Below, in pieces: positions 1 through 7,919 of a DNA stretch of 42,268 bases. This DNA comes from Saprospiraceae bacterium. GTDB lineage: Bacteria > Bacteroidota > Bacteroidia > Chitinophagales > Saprospiraceae. A program made the position numbers and the translations under genes. The notes under the pieces are model-generated. The model was not told the DNA's origin. It did no database searches and saw only the letters and a program-made list of their open reading frames with translations. The stretch is from positions 47,891 to 90,158 of the forward strand of contig JAHDCG010000007.1 of the NCBI GenBank assembly GCA_020629965.1, written 5' to 3'. The stretch's first letter is position 1, and each line of letters opens with the position of its first letter.

Positions 1-1115
1 ACCTCCTCATAATACGCCTCGTACTGCGGCAAAATGTTCTGAATGTCAAAACGCTTCGCCTGCGCCAAGGCATTCATTTTAAAGCGCTCCAAAGTTTCTT
101 CGCTTTTCAAAATCTTCAGAGCATTTTTTGCCATGTCTTCCGTGTCGCCGATTTCGCTGAGGAAGCCGGTCTCACCGTGGATGTTGATTTCGGGAATACC
201 GCCCGCGTTGGAGGAAATAACGGGGACTTTGCAGGCCATAGCTTCTAAGGCGGCGAGTCCGAAACTTTCATTCGCCGAAGGCAAAATAAACAGGTCGGAG
301 ATGTTGAGGATTTCTTCGACGGCATCCTGTTTTCCTAAAAAGCGAACTTCGTGGCAAAGACCGATTTCACGGCAGGTTTCTTCGACATTGCGCCGCTCGG
401 GACCGTCGCCGATGAGGAGCAATTTGCAGGGTTTTTCTTGGTAAATGCGTGCAAAAACTTTTACGACATCATCCACTCTTTTGACTTTTCTGAAATTGGA
501 AACGTGGGTCAAAATCGGCTCGCCGTCGGGTGCGAGTGCTTTTTTGAAATGATTTTTGTCGGTCGGTTTGAATCGCTCGAAGTCGATGAAGTTATAAATG
601 ACCCGGATGTCGTCTTTAATGTCGAAATACTCGTTGGTTTGATTTTTCAAATTTTGCGAAACCGCCGTCACACCGTCCGATTTATTGATGCCGAACTCTA
701 CGACCGGCGCAAATTCTTTATTATGACCGACCAAAGTAATATCCGTACCGTGCAACGTCGTCACGACAGGCACATATCGCCCCTCGGCGAGCAGGATTTT
801 TTTTGCCATATAAGCCACCGTCGCGTGCGGAATCGCGTAGTGTACGTGCAGCAAATCCAAGTTTTCGTAGCGCACCACATCCACCAATTTACTTGCCAAA
901 GCCGTGTCGTAAGGCGGATATTCAAAAAGCGGATAGTCCGCATTGCCGACCTCGTGAAAGAAAATATTCTCTTGAAAAGAAGAGCGTAAACGCACCGGCG
1001 CGCGATAAGTAATGAAGTGAACCTGATGCCCTTTTTGCGCCAATCCTTTGCCGAGTTCGGTCGCCACGACGCCGCTACCCCCGTAAGTCGGATAACAAAC
1101 TATGCCTATTTTCAT
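1..1115 (-). CDS. bshA: N-acetyl-alpha-D-glucosaminyl L-malate synthase BshA (3' end cut by the window)
   Basis: GT4-family glycosyltransferase that joins GlcNAc from UDP-GlcNAc to L-malate, the first step of bacillithiol synthesis in the cytoplasm. The reverse strand reads MKIGIVCYPTYGGSGVVATE from the ATG at 1115-1113, with the N-terminal GGSGVV nucleotide-sugar loop, HVHYAIPHA, TLHGTDITLVG, and the C-terminal donor-site motif ESFGLAALE (the EX7E of GT4 enzymes). About 371 codons are visible and the family is about 375-385 residues, so only the last few are missing. It is transcribed away from the PLP beta-synthase gene at 1494 across a 378-nt spacer. Bacillithiol needs cysteine, so a sulfur-metabolism neighbour makes sense. 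Identity is seen in the motifs; the exact substrate follows from the family. Confidence 0.9.
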   Translation of the reverse strand, partial: MKIGIVCYPTYGGSGVVATELGKGLAQKGHQVHFITYRAPVRLRSSFQENIFFHEVGNADYPLFEYPPYDTALASKLVDVVRYENLDLLHVHYAIPHATVAYMAKKILLAEGRYVPVVTTLHGTDITLVGHNKEFAPVVEFGINKSDGVTAVSQNLKNQTNEYFDIKDDIRVIYNFIDFERFKPTDKNHFKKALAPDGEPILTHVSNFRKVKRVDDVVKVFARIYQEKPCKLLLIGDGPERRNVEETCREIGLCHEVRFLGKQDAVEEILNISDLFILPSANESFGLAALEAMACKVPVISSNAGGIPEINIHGETGFLSEIGDTEDMAKNALKILKSEETLERFKMNALAQAKRFDIQNILPQYEAYYEE

Positions 1116-1493
1116 GTTTTGTTTATTTGTTGATTCGGTTATGTGTTTATTTGTTTTTCGGTTTAATTCCTGAAAAAATCGTTTTTATTGAAAGCCGGAT
1201 TTAGTTCTCTTGTGATGATTATTTTGCGACAAGTCATCAAGCAAAATGTCTCGCATAAACAAATAAACGACTAAACAAATAAACCCCGCAAAACCTTCTG
1301 TGAAAACTGATTTCCGTCGGCATAGTTCAACGCCCGCCCGGAATCATTTGTGTCAATATTTCCTTAATACACAGGATAAGTGCGGACTGTTTCGTATTTT
1401 TGCGTTCGTTTTAAACTTCTTTTTGTTAATAGACGGCACCCCGAACTCTTTTTACGCCTTGTTTTCAACTGATTTTTAACGCAAAATACACAC
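1116..1493. other. Divergent spacer between bshA and the PLP beta-synthase gene
   Basis: No ORF of note. It contains two low-complexity arms in opposite orientation: gtttattt-type repeats at about 1121-1157 and ataaac/aaataaac-type repeats at 1254-1284, which could pair. A plus-strand -7 motif lies at 1395-1402. No clear promoter for bshA was found. Confidence 0.5.
1395..1402 (+). promoter_or_regulatory. Bacteroidota -7 element (TATTTTTG)
   Basis: Matches TAnnTTTG about 90 nt upstream of the ATG at 1494. The same octamer followed by CG occurs at 3663, upstream of the third gene of the set. No convincing -33 TTTG was found at the right distance, so confidence is moderate. Confidence 0.4.
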
Positions 1494-2498
1494 ATGACTT
1501 TACCGAATACCTTAGCCGTGAAATCTTGGTGCGACGACGTTACGGAAGCAATCGGCAATACGCCGCTGATTAAGTTAAATCGCATTGTCGCCGATTTGCC
1601 TTGCACGGTTTATGCGAAATTGGAAAGCCTGAATCCGGGTCTTTCCGCCAAAGATCGCATTGCGCTGTCGATGATTACGAAGGCGGAAGAGGAAGGCAGA
1701 CTGCTGCCCGGCGGTACGGTCATCGAAAGCACTTCGGGCAATACGGGCTTTTCCGTCGCCATGATTTGCGCGGTAAAAGGCTACTCCTGCATTTTGTGTA
1801 CGACGGCAAAAATCAGTAACGAAAAACTCACCGCACTCAAAGCCCTCGGCGCAATCGTTAAGGTCTGCCCGACCAATGTCAAGCCGGAAGACCCCAAATC
1901 CTACTACTCCGTCGCCAAAACTTTGCACGAAGAAATCGACAACTCCATTTACCTCAACCAATACTACAACCTCGACAACACCGAGGCGCACTACACGGGC
2001 ACGGGTCCCGAAATTTGGCGACAAACGCAGGGCACTATCACGCACTACGTGGCAGCCTGCGGTACCGGCGGCACTCTCTGCGGCACGGGCAAATATTTAA
2101 TCGAGCAAAACCCCTCCGTAAAAATTATCGGCATCGACGCTTACGGCTCGGTATTGCAAAAGTACCATGAGACGGGCAAATTCGACCAAAACGAAATTTA
2201 CCCGTACAAACTCGAAGCCGTCGGCAAAAACATCATTCCCGACAATGTCGATTTCGACATCATCGACCGCTTTATCAAAATTGAAGATAAAATCGCCGCC
2301 CACCGCGCCCGCGAGTTGGCAAAAGCGGAAGGCATCTTGGTCGGCTACTCCGCCGGCGCGGCGATAGAAGGCGTACTCCGCCTTAAAGAAGAACTGACCG
2401 AAGACAATGTGGTAGTAGTGCTGTTCAGCGACCACGGCAGTAAGTACTTCGGGAAGGTTTTTGATGATGAATGGATGCAGGAGCAGGGGTTTATGTGA
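1494..2498 (+). CDS. PLP-dependent beta-synthase, cysteine/cysteate synthase-like (CBS core without CBS domains)
   Basis: Fold-type-II PLP enzyme of 334 residues. The PLP lysine is K53 in SLNPGLSAKDR, the substrate loop is TSGNTG (80-85), the phosphate loop is GTGGT (190-194), and the serine near the pyridine nitrogen is S286 in GYSAGAA. It resembles the catalytic core of cystathionine beta-synthase and the Bacteroidota 'PLP-dependent cysteine synthase' family with C-terminal DHGS..GK.F.D.W. The common NPGGSVKDR has become NPGLSAKDR, which may reflect a different substrate. Generic activity: replacement of the beta-substituent of serine, O-phosphoserine or O-acetylserine by a sulfur nucleophile. 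Two genes downstream is an oxoamine synthase of the cysteate acyltransferase group, so making cysteate (from O-phosphoserine and sulfite, as in capnine synthesis) is a good candidate. Cysteine or cystathionine synthesis is the alternative. ATG at 1494; no SD. Confidence 0.75.
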   Translation: MTLPNTLAVKSWCDDVTEAIGNTPLIKLNRIVADLPCTVYAKLESLNPGLSAKDRIALSMITKAEEEGRLLPGGTVIESTSGNTGFSVAMICAVKGYSCILCTTAKISNEKLTALKALGAIVKVCPTNVKPEDPKSYYSVAKTLHEEIDNSIYLNQYYNLDNTEAHYTGTGPEIWRQTQGTITHYVAACGTGGTLCGTGKYLIEQNPSVKIIGIDAYGSVLQKYHETGKFDQNEIYPYKLEAVGKNIIPDNVDFDIIDRFIKIEDKIAAHRARELAKAEGILVGYSAGAAIEGVLRLKEELTEDNVVVVLFSDHGSKYFGKVFDDEWMQEQGFM

Positions 2499-2506
2499 GG
2501 AGGAGG

Positions 2507-2541
2507 AGACGTTAGATATTAGACTTTAGACGTTAGATTTC
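2507..2541. repeat. Degenerate heptamer tract, class AGAnnTT
   Basis: Five head-to-tail 7-nt units: agacgtt, agatatt, agacttt, agacgtt, agatttc. It starts 8 nt after the stop codon of the preceding gene. Confidence 0.75.
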
Positions 2542-2681
2542 CCGTTTGACCTATGCCGCATTAAGTTTAGTGTTTTCAAACTTGTATGATTATTTTCTCT
2601 TTGTATAAACGAGTTAAATCTCATTTAAAAAAAGACCGAAATCACTCGGTAGTCGAAAGCGGAATTAAGCACGGGCAGCCC

Positions 2682-2716
2682 GTCAACCGACAACCGACAA
2701 CCGTCAACCGATACAA
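2682..2716. repeat. Degenerate heptamer tract, class GwCAACC
   Basis: Units gtcaacc, gacaacc, gacaacc, gtcaacc, gatacaa. It ends 3 nt before the ATG of the next gene, exactly where a ribosome-binding region would be. Confidence 0.75.
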
Positions 2717-2719
2717 AAA

Positions 2720-3580
2720 ATGGAATTTCAAAAAATAGAAAAAAGAGCAGGTATTACCCGCGAAATTTTCCAAAAGGAATACCTGCGACCGAACAAACCG
2801 GTCGTTTTTAAGGACTTGGTAAAAGATTGGCCCGCTACCGAAAAGTGGACTTTCGAGTGGCTGAAGAAAAACCACGGTCACCTCGACGTGCCGCTCATCG
2901 GACCGGACTATCACAAGCCGGGGCCGAATTACATGAAGTCGCAAATCACGAAAAAATTCGGGGATTACCTCGATATGATTCAGAAGGACGAACCCTGCGA
3001 TTTGCGTCTTTTCCTGTGGAATATTTTTGCGCACGCGCCGGAGTTAGTCGATGATTTTAAATGGCCGACGATTATGGACGGTTGGGCAAAACGCTACCCG
3101 TTTATGTTTTTCGGGGGTCAGGGCGCAGAGGTAAATCTGCACTACGACATCGACTGCTCGAATGTCTTTTTGACGCAGTTTCAAACGCGCAAACGGGTCG
3201 TACTTTTCGCACCCGACCAAAGTCCGTTGCTGTATCAGCACCCGTTTACGGTGCAAAGTCACGCGGATGTAAACAACCCGGATTACGAAAAATGGCCGGC
3301 TTTGGAGAAACTGAAAGGCTACGAAGTCATCGTCGAGCACGGCGAAACGCTGTTTATTCCGTCTTTATATTGGCACTACATCGAGTACGTGGACGGCGGC
3401 TACTCTATCAGTTTGCGGGCGAATGACCGGCTTTCGACGAAGGCGCGCGGGCTGTGGAATATTACGCGTCACCAATTTTTGGACAAAGGCTTGAATACGG
3501 TCTTGGGCGAGCGGTGGAAAAATTGGAAAGAGGAAACGGCGGTGCGGAAGGCGGAAGAGGCTATGGCGGAGGCGGATTAA
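2720..3580 (+). CDS. JmjC/cupin_8-type Fe(II)/2-oxoglutarate-dependent hydroxylase
   Basis: 286 residues of the cupin-like (cupin_8, JmjC) family related to FIH-type hydroxylases. The facial triad that binds iron is visible as H141-x-D143 (NLHYDIDCSNVF) and H219 (PSLYWHYIEY). K158 is a candidate for the residue that binds the 2-oxoglutarate carboxylate. N-terminal PNKPVVFKDLVKDWPA is the usual start of this fold. No signal peptide, so cytoplasmic. The substrate cannot be read from sequence. It sits between a PLP beta-synthase and an oxoamine synthase on the same strand (gaps 221 and 264 nt), so hydroxylation of a sulfonolipid or sphingoid intermediate, or of one of the pathway enzymes, is an inference. 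Protein or tRNA hydroxylation is the alternative. Confidence 0.75.
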   Translation: MEFQKIEKRAGITREIFQKEYLRPNKPVVFKDLVKDWPATEKWTFEWLKKNHGHLDVPLIGPDYHKPGPNYMKSQITKKFGDYLDMIQKDEPCDLRLFLWNIFAHAPELVDDFKWPTIMDGWAKRYPFMFFGGQGAEVNLHYDIDCSNVFLTQFQTRKRVVLFAPDQSPLLYQHPFTVQSHADVNNPDYEKWPALEKLKGYEVIVEHGETLFIPSLYWHYIEYVDGGYSISLRANDRLSTKARGLWNITRHQFLDKGLNTVLGERWKNWKEETAVRKAEEAMAEAD

Positions 3581-3615
3581 GAGTGGAGAGTAGAGAGTGA
3601 AGAGTGGAGAGTTGC
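3581..3615. repeat. Degenerate heptamer tract, class GAGTrGA
   Basis: Units gagtgga, gagtaga, gagtgaa, gagtgga, gagttgc. The first unit begins directly after the TAA stop of the hydroxylase gene. Confidence 0.75.
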
Positions 3616-3662
3616 CGGGACGCTTTTACTCGGTTGTGACGCGGAAATGAGCGAAAATCTTT

Positions 3663-3670
3663 TATTTTTG
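3663..3670 (+). promoter_or_regulatory. Bacteroidota -7 element (TATTTTTG)
   Basis: Exact TAnnTTTG match about 175 nt upstream of the oxoamine synthase start. It suggests that this gene has its own promoter besides any readthrough from upstream. A -33 at the ideal distance is not evident. Confidence 0.4.
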
Positions 3671-3844
3671 CGGCTGTTTTTCGGCACAACACGAAACCGG
3701 AGTGACGAAACAATGTTTTTTCGTCTTTAATGCGAGTGAAAATTTATCGTTCGCAATGCTTTTCCGCGATGAAAAGCGCAATTTAAAATCAAAAAAAGTC
3801 CGGGACGTGAACCGGGGCACTCAAGCAGTAAAAACTGAATAAGT

Positions 3845-5083
3845 ATGGATATTTACGATAAAATGCACCGTTCTCTCGGGCCTATCGGCGATTGGAAAGA
3901 GCAGGCGGAAGGGTACTACGTTTTCCCGAAATTGGAAGGCGAATTGGCGAACCGCATGACTTTCAAAGGCAAAGAAATTGTCTGTTGGTCGATTAACAAT
4001 TACCTCGGCTTGGCAAATCATCCGGAGGTGCGCAAGATTGACGAAGAAGCCTCCCGTGATTGGGGTCTCGCCTACCCGATGGGTGCGCGCATGATGTCCG
4101 GTAACACGGAGCAGCACGAGATTTTGGAGCAGCAGCTCGCCGAGTTTATCGGTAAAGAAAAGGTGATGTTGGTCAATTTCGGCTATCAGGGAATGGCCTC
4201 CGGCGTCGCGGCTTTGGTGGACAGAAAAGATGTCATCGTTTATGACAGCGAGAGCCACGCCTGCATCATCGACGGGGTGTGGATGCACCCGGGGCAGAGC
4301 TACAAGTTTAACCACAACGACATGGAGAGCTTGGAGAAAAACCTGCAACGTGCCGTCAAAATGACCGAAAAATCGGGCGGGGGTATCCTCGTCATCAGCG
4401 AGGGTGTCTTCGGGATGCGCGGCGACCAAGGTAAGTTGCGCGAGATTGTGGCGATGAAAGAAAAATACCCGTTCCGCCTGTTGGTGGACGATGCACACGG
4501 TTTTGGCACACTCGGTGAGACGGGTGCCGGCGCGGGCGAAGAGCAGGGTGTGATGGACGAAATCGACGTTTACTTCTCGACTTTTGCGAAGTCAATGGCG
4601 AGCATCGGTGCCTTTTTCGGCGGCGACGAGGTGATGATTGACTACCTGCGCTACAATATGCGTTCGCAAATGTTTGCGAAATCACTGCCGATGCCTTATG
4701 TGGTCGGCAACATCAAGCGTTTGGAAATGCTGCGCACCATGCCCGAGTTTAAAAATAAACTGTGGGAGAACGTCAACGCGCTGCAAAGTCAATTGAAAGA
4801 AGCGGGTTTTGAAATCGGCGAAACGAACTCTTGCGTCACGCCGGTTTACCTCGAAGGCGATGTGCCGGAGGCCATGGGCTTGGTGCACGATTTGCGCGAA
4901 AATCACGGTATTTTCTGTTCGATTGTGGTTTACCCGGTAATTCCGAAGGGTATGATTATCCTGCGTCTGATACCGACGGCTTCGCATAATCAGCAAGACA
5001 TCGACGATACGATTACGGCGTTTAAGGCTGTGAAAGATAAACTGTACAGCGGCGGCTATAAGGTTGCCGTTCCTGCGGAATAG
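3845..5083 (+). CDS. Alpha-oxoamine synthase, cysteate C-fatty acyltransferase / serine palmitoyltransferase-like
   Basis: 412-residue fold-type-I PLP enzyme. The PLP lysine is K249 in STFAKSMAS, the DDAH motif is at 215-218 and the ring-stacking histidine is H138 in DSESHACIIDG. It decarboxylatively condenses an amino acid with an acyl thioester. The sequence resembles the Bacteroidota subgroup often labelled '2-amino-3-ketobutyrate CoA ligase' (N-terminal QAEGYYVFPKLEGE, then SINNYLGLANHPEVRK). From memory that subgroup includes the enzyme condensing cysteate with a fatty acyl donor to give 3-dehydrocapnine in gliding Bacteroidota. The neighbouring PLP beta-synthase could supply cysteate. 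No downstream ketone reductase is in the window. Alternatives are serine palmitoyltransferase, Kbl or BioF; no bio or tdh genes are nearby. ATG at 3845; terminator at 5201. Confidence 0.75.
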   Translation: MDIYDKMHRSLGPIGDWKEQAEGYYVFPKLEGELANRMTFKGKEIVCWSINNYLGLANHPEVRKIDEEASRDWGLAYPMGARMMSGNTEQHEILEQQLAEFIGKEKVMLVNFGYQGMASGVAALVDRKDVIVYDSESHACIIDGVWMHPGQSYKFNHNDMESLEKNLQRAVKMTEKSGGGILVISEGVFGMRGDQGKLREIVAMKEKYPFRLLVDDAHGFGTLGETGAGAGEEQGVMDEIDVYFSTFAKSMASIGAFFGGDEVMIDYLRYNMRSQMFAKSLPMPYVVGNIKRLEMLRTMPEFKNKLWENVNALQSQLKEAGFEIGETNSCVTPVYLEGDVPEAMGLVHDLRENHGIFCSIVVYPVIPKGMIILRLIPTASHNQQDIDDTITAFKAVKDKLYSGGYKVAVPAE

Positions 5084-5116
5084 GTGATAGGTGGTGGTTG
5101 GTAGGTGGTAGGAAGA
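5082..5116. repeat. Degenerate heptamer tract, class AGGTGGT
   Basis: Units aggtgat, aggtggt, ggttggt, aggtggt, aggaaga. It overlaps the last two bases of the stop codon of the preceding gene. Confidence 0.75.
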
Positions 5117-5200
5117 AATTCTCAAAAGCCGATTATTTTCATCTGTTTTCTGCTTACAGAAACTACAGTATTTGTTTTTTCTAAAAGCGAATATTTACGC

Positions 5201-5236
5201 AAAAGCCGTTCTTCTTGATTGAAGGACGGCTTTTTT
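5201..5236 (+). terminator. Rho-independent terminator after the oxoamine synthase gene
   Basis: Stem AAAAGCCGT-t-CTTC pairs with GAAG-g-ACGGCTTTT around a 6-nt loop, followed by a run of T. It lies about 120 nt after the stop codon. Confidence 0.85.
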
Positions 5237-6086
5237 GTTTGTGCATGAAATGACTAAAATTAAATACTAAAACAAATACGTCAAATCTTCCGGCGTTTTC
5301 GCTCCTTTTCTTCCGGAGAATGAAAAATATTAAAAAACACCTTCATGTTTAAATACTAAATCCTCTGTCGGTTAAGTTTAGACTGTCGCTAACCAACCTA
5401 TTGAAATCCTGTCTGATTTGTAATTTTTTTCTGAAAGTTGTTAGAAGTTTCCGGCACTAAATTTGAAAAAATCAATTTGGAAACAGGAGCGGAAAAGCGG
5501 ATAAACGCTGCTTTTTGAGCTTCTTATGTTTTTTTATTAAATATGTTGAAATTTTTCCGGTTTTCTTTGGGATATGTGACAATGTTTCCTTATCATTGCA
5601 CCGCAAATAAAAATTGCAACTCTACTCAAGAAAACCTGAAGAATCTGCACTCAAGAACGTAAACGTCGAATTTAGCTTTTCCCGAAGCTCTGATAATTTA
5701 AGTTTACGGTATGGTTCAAAAATATTTATTTCCGTTTGATTTAATTTTATTGGTGTATTTCTTTTTGAAATTTTAAAGTACTCCGAATTTTAGATTTCGT
5801 TTCCCGCTTATCATTTTTGATATTCTCGAGATTTTTTTTTCTGCTTTTATTTCAAACAGTCATTTCCCGTTCGTTTTATCGCAAACAAGAATTTTCCCGA
5901 ATTCTGCGTGTAAAACAGTTGACTGCCGAAATCTTTTCTCTTTTTGAAGGACGACTAACCTCGTATTCCCCTTCATACCTATCCTGCTATCCCTTTTACG
6001 AACATTTAATTTTTTCCGTTGACTGTTTCGGTACGCCCGAAGCACAGAAATCTATTTGTCACAACTTTTTCGACCTGATAACGACG
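5237..6086. other. Long AT-rich spacer before the beta-helix gene
   Basis: About 850 nt without a credible gene. The reading frame of the next gene is open back to 5817, but that extension is AT-rich, lacks a protein-like composition and lies ahead of a textbook signal peptide. A weak promoter-like pair (TTTG 5566-5569, TATCATTG 5591-5598, gap 21) is present; if used it would leave a leader of nearly 500 nt. Confidence 0.4.
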
Positions 6087-7052
6087 ATGAAATTATTAAT
6101 AACGACTTTTTGCGCTTTCTTCCTTTGTGTAGCTCTGAATGCACAAGACCTGCTTTACGTTAAAGCAGACGCCGCAGGCAACGGAACCTCTTGGCAAGAC
6201 GCAACCGACCTCCAAACGGCTTTAAAAATTGCCGCTCCGGGTTCGCATATATGGGTAGCAACGGGAACGTACCTGCCCACCGATGACAGCGACCGCAACG
6301 CCACCTTTCGCATCAACAAAGAAATTAAAATCTACGGCGGCTTTATCGGTAACGAAACTTCTCTCCGTCAGCGTGATACACGCAACAACAAAACCATTCT
6401 CAGCGGCAACATCGGGACTGCCGACTTTCAAGACAATTCTTACACCGTAGTCACTATCGAAGGCGCGACCGACGCCACGGTACTCGACGGCTTCACTATC
6501 AAAGACGGCAACGCGGACGGCTCTACGCAACCGGGCACGGCACAACGCGGCGGCGGCGCAATCTTCAACAACGGTGCACAAAACGGCACTTCCAACCCCG
6601 TCATCCGCAACTGCATCTTTGTCGATAACACAGCCCGCGAAGGCGGTGCCATTTACAACTGCGGTCTGCGCGGCGAAAGCAGCCCGACCATTGCCGGCTG
6701 CACTTTCAAAAATAACGCGGCAGACCTCGACGGCGGCGCGGTTTACAATAACGCAGCCAACGGCGACAGCAATCCTAAACTCATCGACTGCACTTTCAAA
6801 GACAACGTAGCGGGCTACGGCGCGGGCATTTACAGCAACACCAAAAACGGCGAAAGCAAAATCGACCTCAACGGCTGCATTTTTAAAGACAACATGGCAT
6901 ACATGTGGGGCGGCGGCATCTTCGGCAACGACAAAGCGGGCTTCGAAGTAGCCTTAGACGATTGCTCTTTCGCGGGCAACTACCCGACCGACATCAATAA
7001 AGAAATCACGGTCGGTCAGGTGAATACGGCGCGTTCTTACGGAGCAAAGTAG
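6087..7052 (+). CDS. Secreted right-handed beta-helix protein with Pmp-like GGAI/FxxN repeats
   Basis: 321 residues from the ATG at 6087, chosen because it opens a clean signal peptide (MKLLITTFCAFFLCVALNAQ). After an N-terminal segment typical of such proteins (LLYVKADAAGNGTSWQDATD) come repeats in which GGAIFNN, GGAIYNC, GGAVYNN, GAGIYSN and GGGIFGN alternate with FVDN, FKNN, FKDN, FKDN and FAGN. This is the GGAI/FxxN pattern of chlamydial polymorphic outer-membrane proteins, which fold as a parallel beta-helix. No C-terminal T9SS sorting domain or beta-barrel is visible, so it should be exported to the periplasm or released by another route. Function unknown; adhesin or polysaccharide-binding roles are typical of the fold. 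Confidence 0.75.
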   Translation: MKLLITTFCAFFLCVALNAQDLLYVKADAAGNGTSWQDATDLQTALKIAAPGSHIWVATGTYLPTDDSDRNATFRINKEIKIYGGFIGNETSLRQRDTRNNKTILSGNIGTADFQDNSYTVVTIEGATDATVLDGFTIKDGNADGSTQPGTAQRGGGAIFNNGAQNGTSNPVIRNCIFVDNTAREGGAIYNCGLRGESSPTIAGCTFKNNAADLDGGAVYNNAANGDSNPKLIDCTFKDNVAGYGAGIYSNTKNGESKIDLNGCIFKDNMAYMWGGGIFGNDKAGFEVALDDCSFAGNYPTDINKEITVGQVNTARSYGAK

Positions 7053-7078
7053 TTGGTAGTTGGTGGTTGATAGATGCT
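7051..7078. repeat. Degenerate heptamer tract, class AGTTGGT
   Basis: Units agttggt, agttggt, ggttgat, agatgct. It begins inside the TAG stop codon of the beta-helix gene. Confidence 0.7.
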
Positions 7079-7256
7079 GCTTTTACCATTGCCGCTCTTG
7101 TAAACCGTTCTGCTTTGACTACGAAATAATACGTTCATTTTGTTTCTCTAAACATTCATCGACTTAACAAGCGTTCATTTTACTTCTCGAAACGAAAAAC
7201 CGCCGGACGCTGTCGTTCGGTTCTTATTCTTTTTTTACGATTAACCAACTATAAAC

Positions 7257-7293
7257 AAAGAGGTATCTCGCGTCAAGCGTTGTACCTCTTTTG
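7257..7293 (+). terminator. Hairpin, probable terminator
   Basis: Perfect 9-bp stem AAAGAGGTA / TACCTCTTT around a 17-nt loop that can itself pair (CGC/GCG), then TTGCTTTT. It lies about 200 nt after the beta-helix gene. Confidence 0.6.
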
Positions 7294-7348
7294 CTTTTGG
7301 GAAAATGGTTGTAAAAGAGTATTTTTGGGAAAGTTTGGAGAGGGTTTC

Positions 7349-7440
7349 AGACAGGATTTGAGAATTTTTGGATTTTTGTTTGACTTGAAATTTGGTTTGG
7401 ACAGGATTTTAGGATTTTATGGATTTTTTGTTTGACTATA
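7349..7440. repeat. Two direct copies of a ~50-nt unit
   Basis: The string acaggattt...ggattttt.gtttgact occurs at about 7351-7384 and again at 7401-7436, a 50-nt offset with small indels. No coding potential. Confidence 0.55.
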
Positions 7441-7484
7441 AATTAGGGTTGAAGGTGTTGAGTATATATGGGATAAAGTAAGCC

Positions 7485-7564
7485 GGCGTCAGACACGACT
7501 TTTAGCAGAATTAAGAATAAAAACTTAATTTTAGCTTTTCAATCTAATATCCGTGTCAGACGCT
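7485..7564. repeat. 80-nt element bounded by GTGTCAGACAC-type inverted repeats (copy 1)
   Basis: Left end ggcgtcagacacg (7485-7497) and right end cgtgtcagacgct (7552-7564) are imperfect inverted repeats. The AT-rich interior has a smaller TTAAG/CTTAA stem. It resembles the elements at 25095, 25203 and 39705. Confidence 0.65.
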
Positions 7565-7569
7565 TATTC

Positions 7570-7905
7570 AGCGAAAATCATAAAAATCAGCGTCCCGACC
7601 AAGGTACGGGATTTTGCTGCGCTCAATAAAAAAGCCAAGTCACACAATTTTACGAAGTAAAATCCAAATCATAACAAATCATAATCACCATCCGCGACTG
7701 AAGTCGGGACAGGTAAAAATCAGGGTCAAAAAAATACAAAGTCACACGAGCAAAAGTCAGCGTAAATCATAAAGAATCATAAAAATCAGCGTAAAAAAGT
7801 TAAGTCACACAATTTTACGAAGTAAAATACAATCATAACCCTCTCATAAAAATTACCCCGACAACTGTACGGGGTCAGGGTCGAAAAAAACAAAGTCAAT
7901 AAAAA
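7570..7905. repeat. Two tandem copies of the mosaic palindromic repeat (cores 7647-7663 and 7812-7828)
   Basis: Both cores are ATTTTACGAAGTAAAAT, a 7-bp stem with a 3-nt loop, preceded by gtcacaca and followed by cataac/aatcat-rich sequence. Three GC hairpin modules are inserted: TCCCG..CGGGA at 7593-7611, CGACTGAAGTCG at 7695-7706, and ACCCCG..CGGGGT at 7855-7875. The unit occupies most of the spacer before recQ and ends about 15 nt before its ATG. Confidence 0.8.
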
Positions 7906-7919
7906 TTCAAAAACTACAC

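Noticed and set aside
1494-2498. Calling the PLP enzyme simply CysK or CysM
   Set aside because: The sequence is closer to the cystathionine beta-synthase core and its neighbours suggest a lipid pathway, so a specific cysteine synthase name would overstate what is visible.
5817-6086. N-terminal extension of the beta-helix protein
   Set aside because: Open frame only; the ATG at 6087 begins a standard signal peptide, and the extension is Phe/Ser-rich like translated AT-rich spacer.
7570-7905. CRISPR-like array before recQ
   Set aside because: Repeat units are only two, palindromic and separated by related rather than unique sequence; no cas genes in the window.
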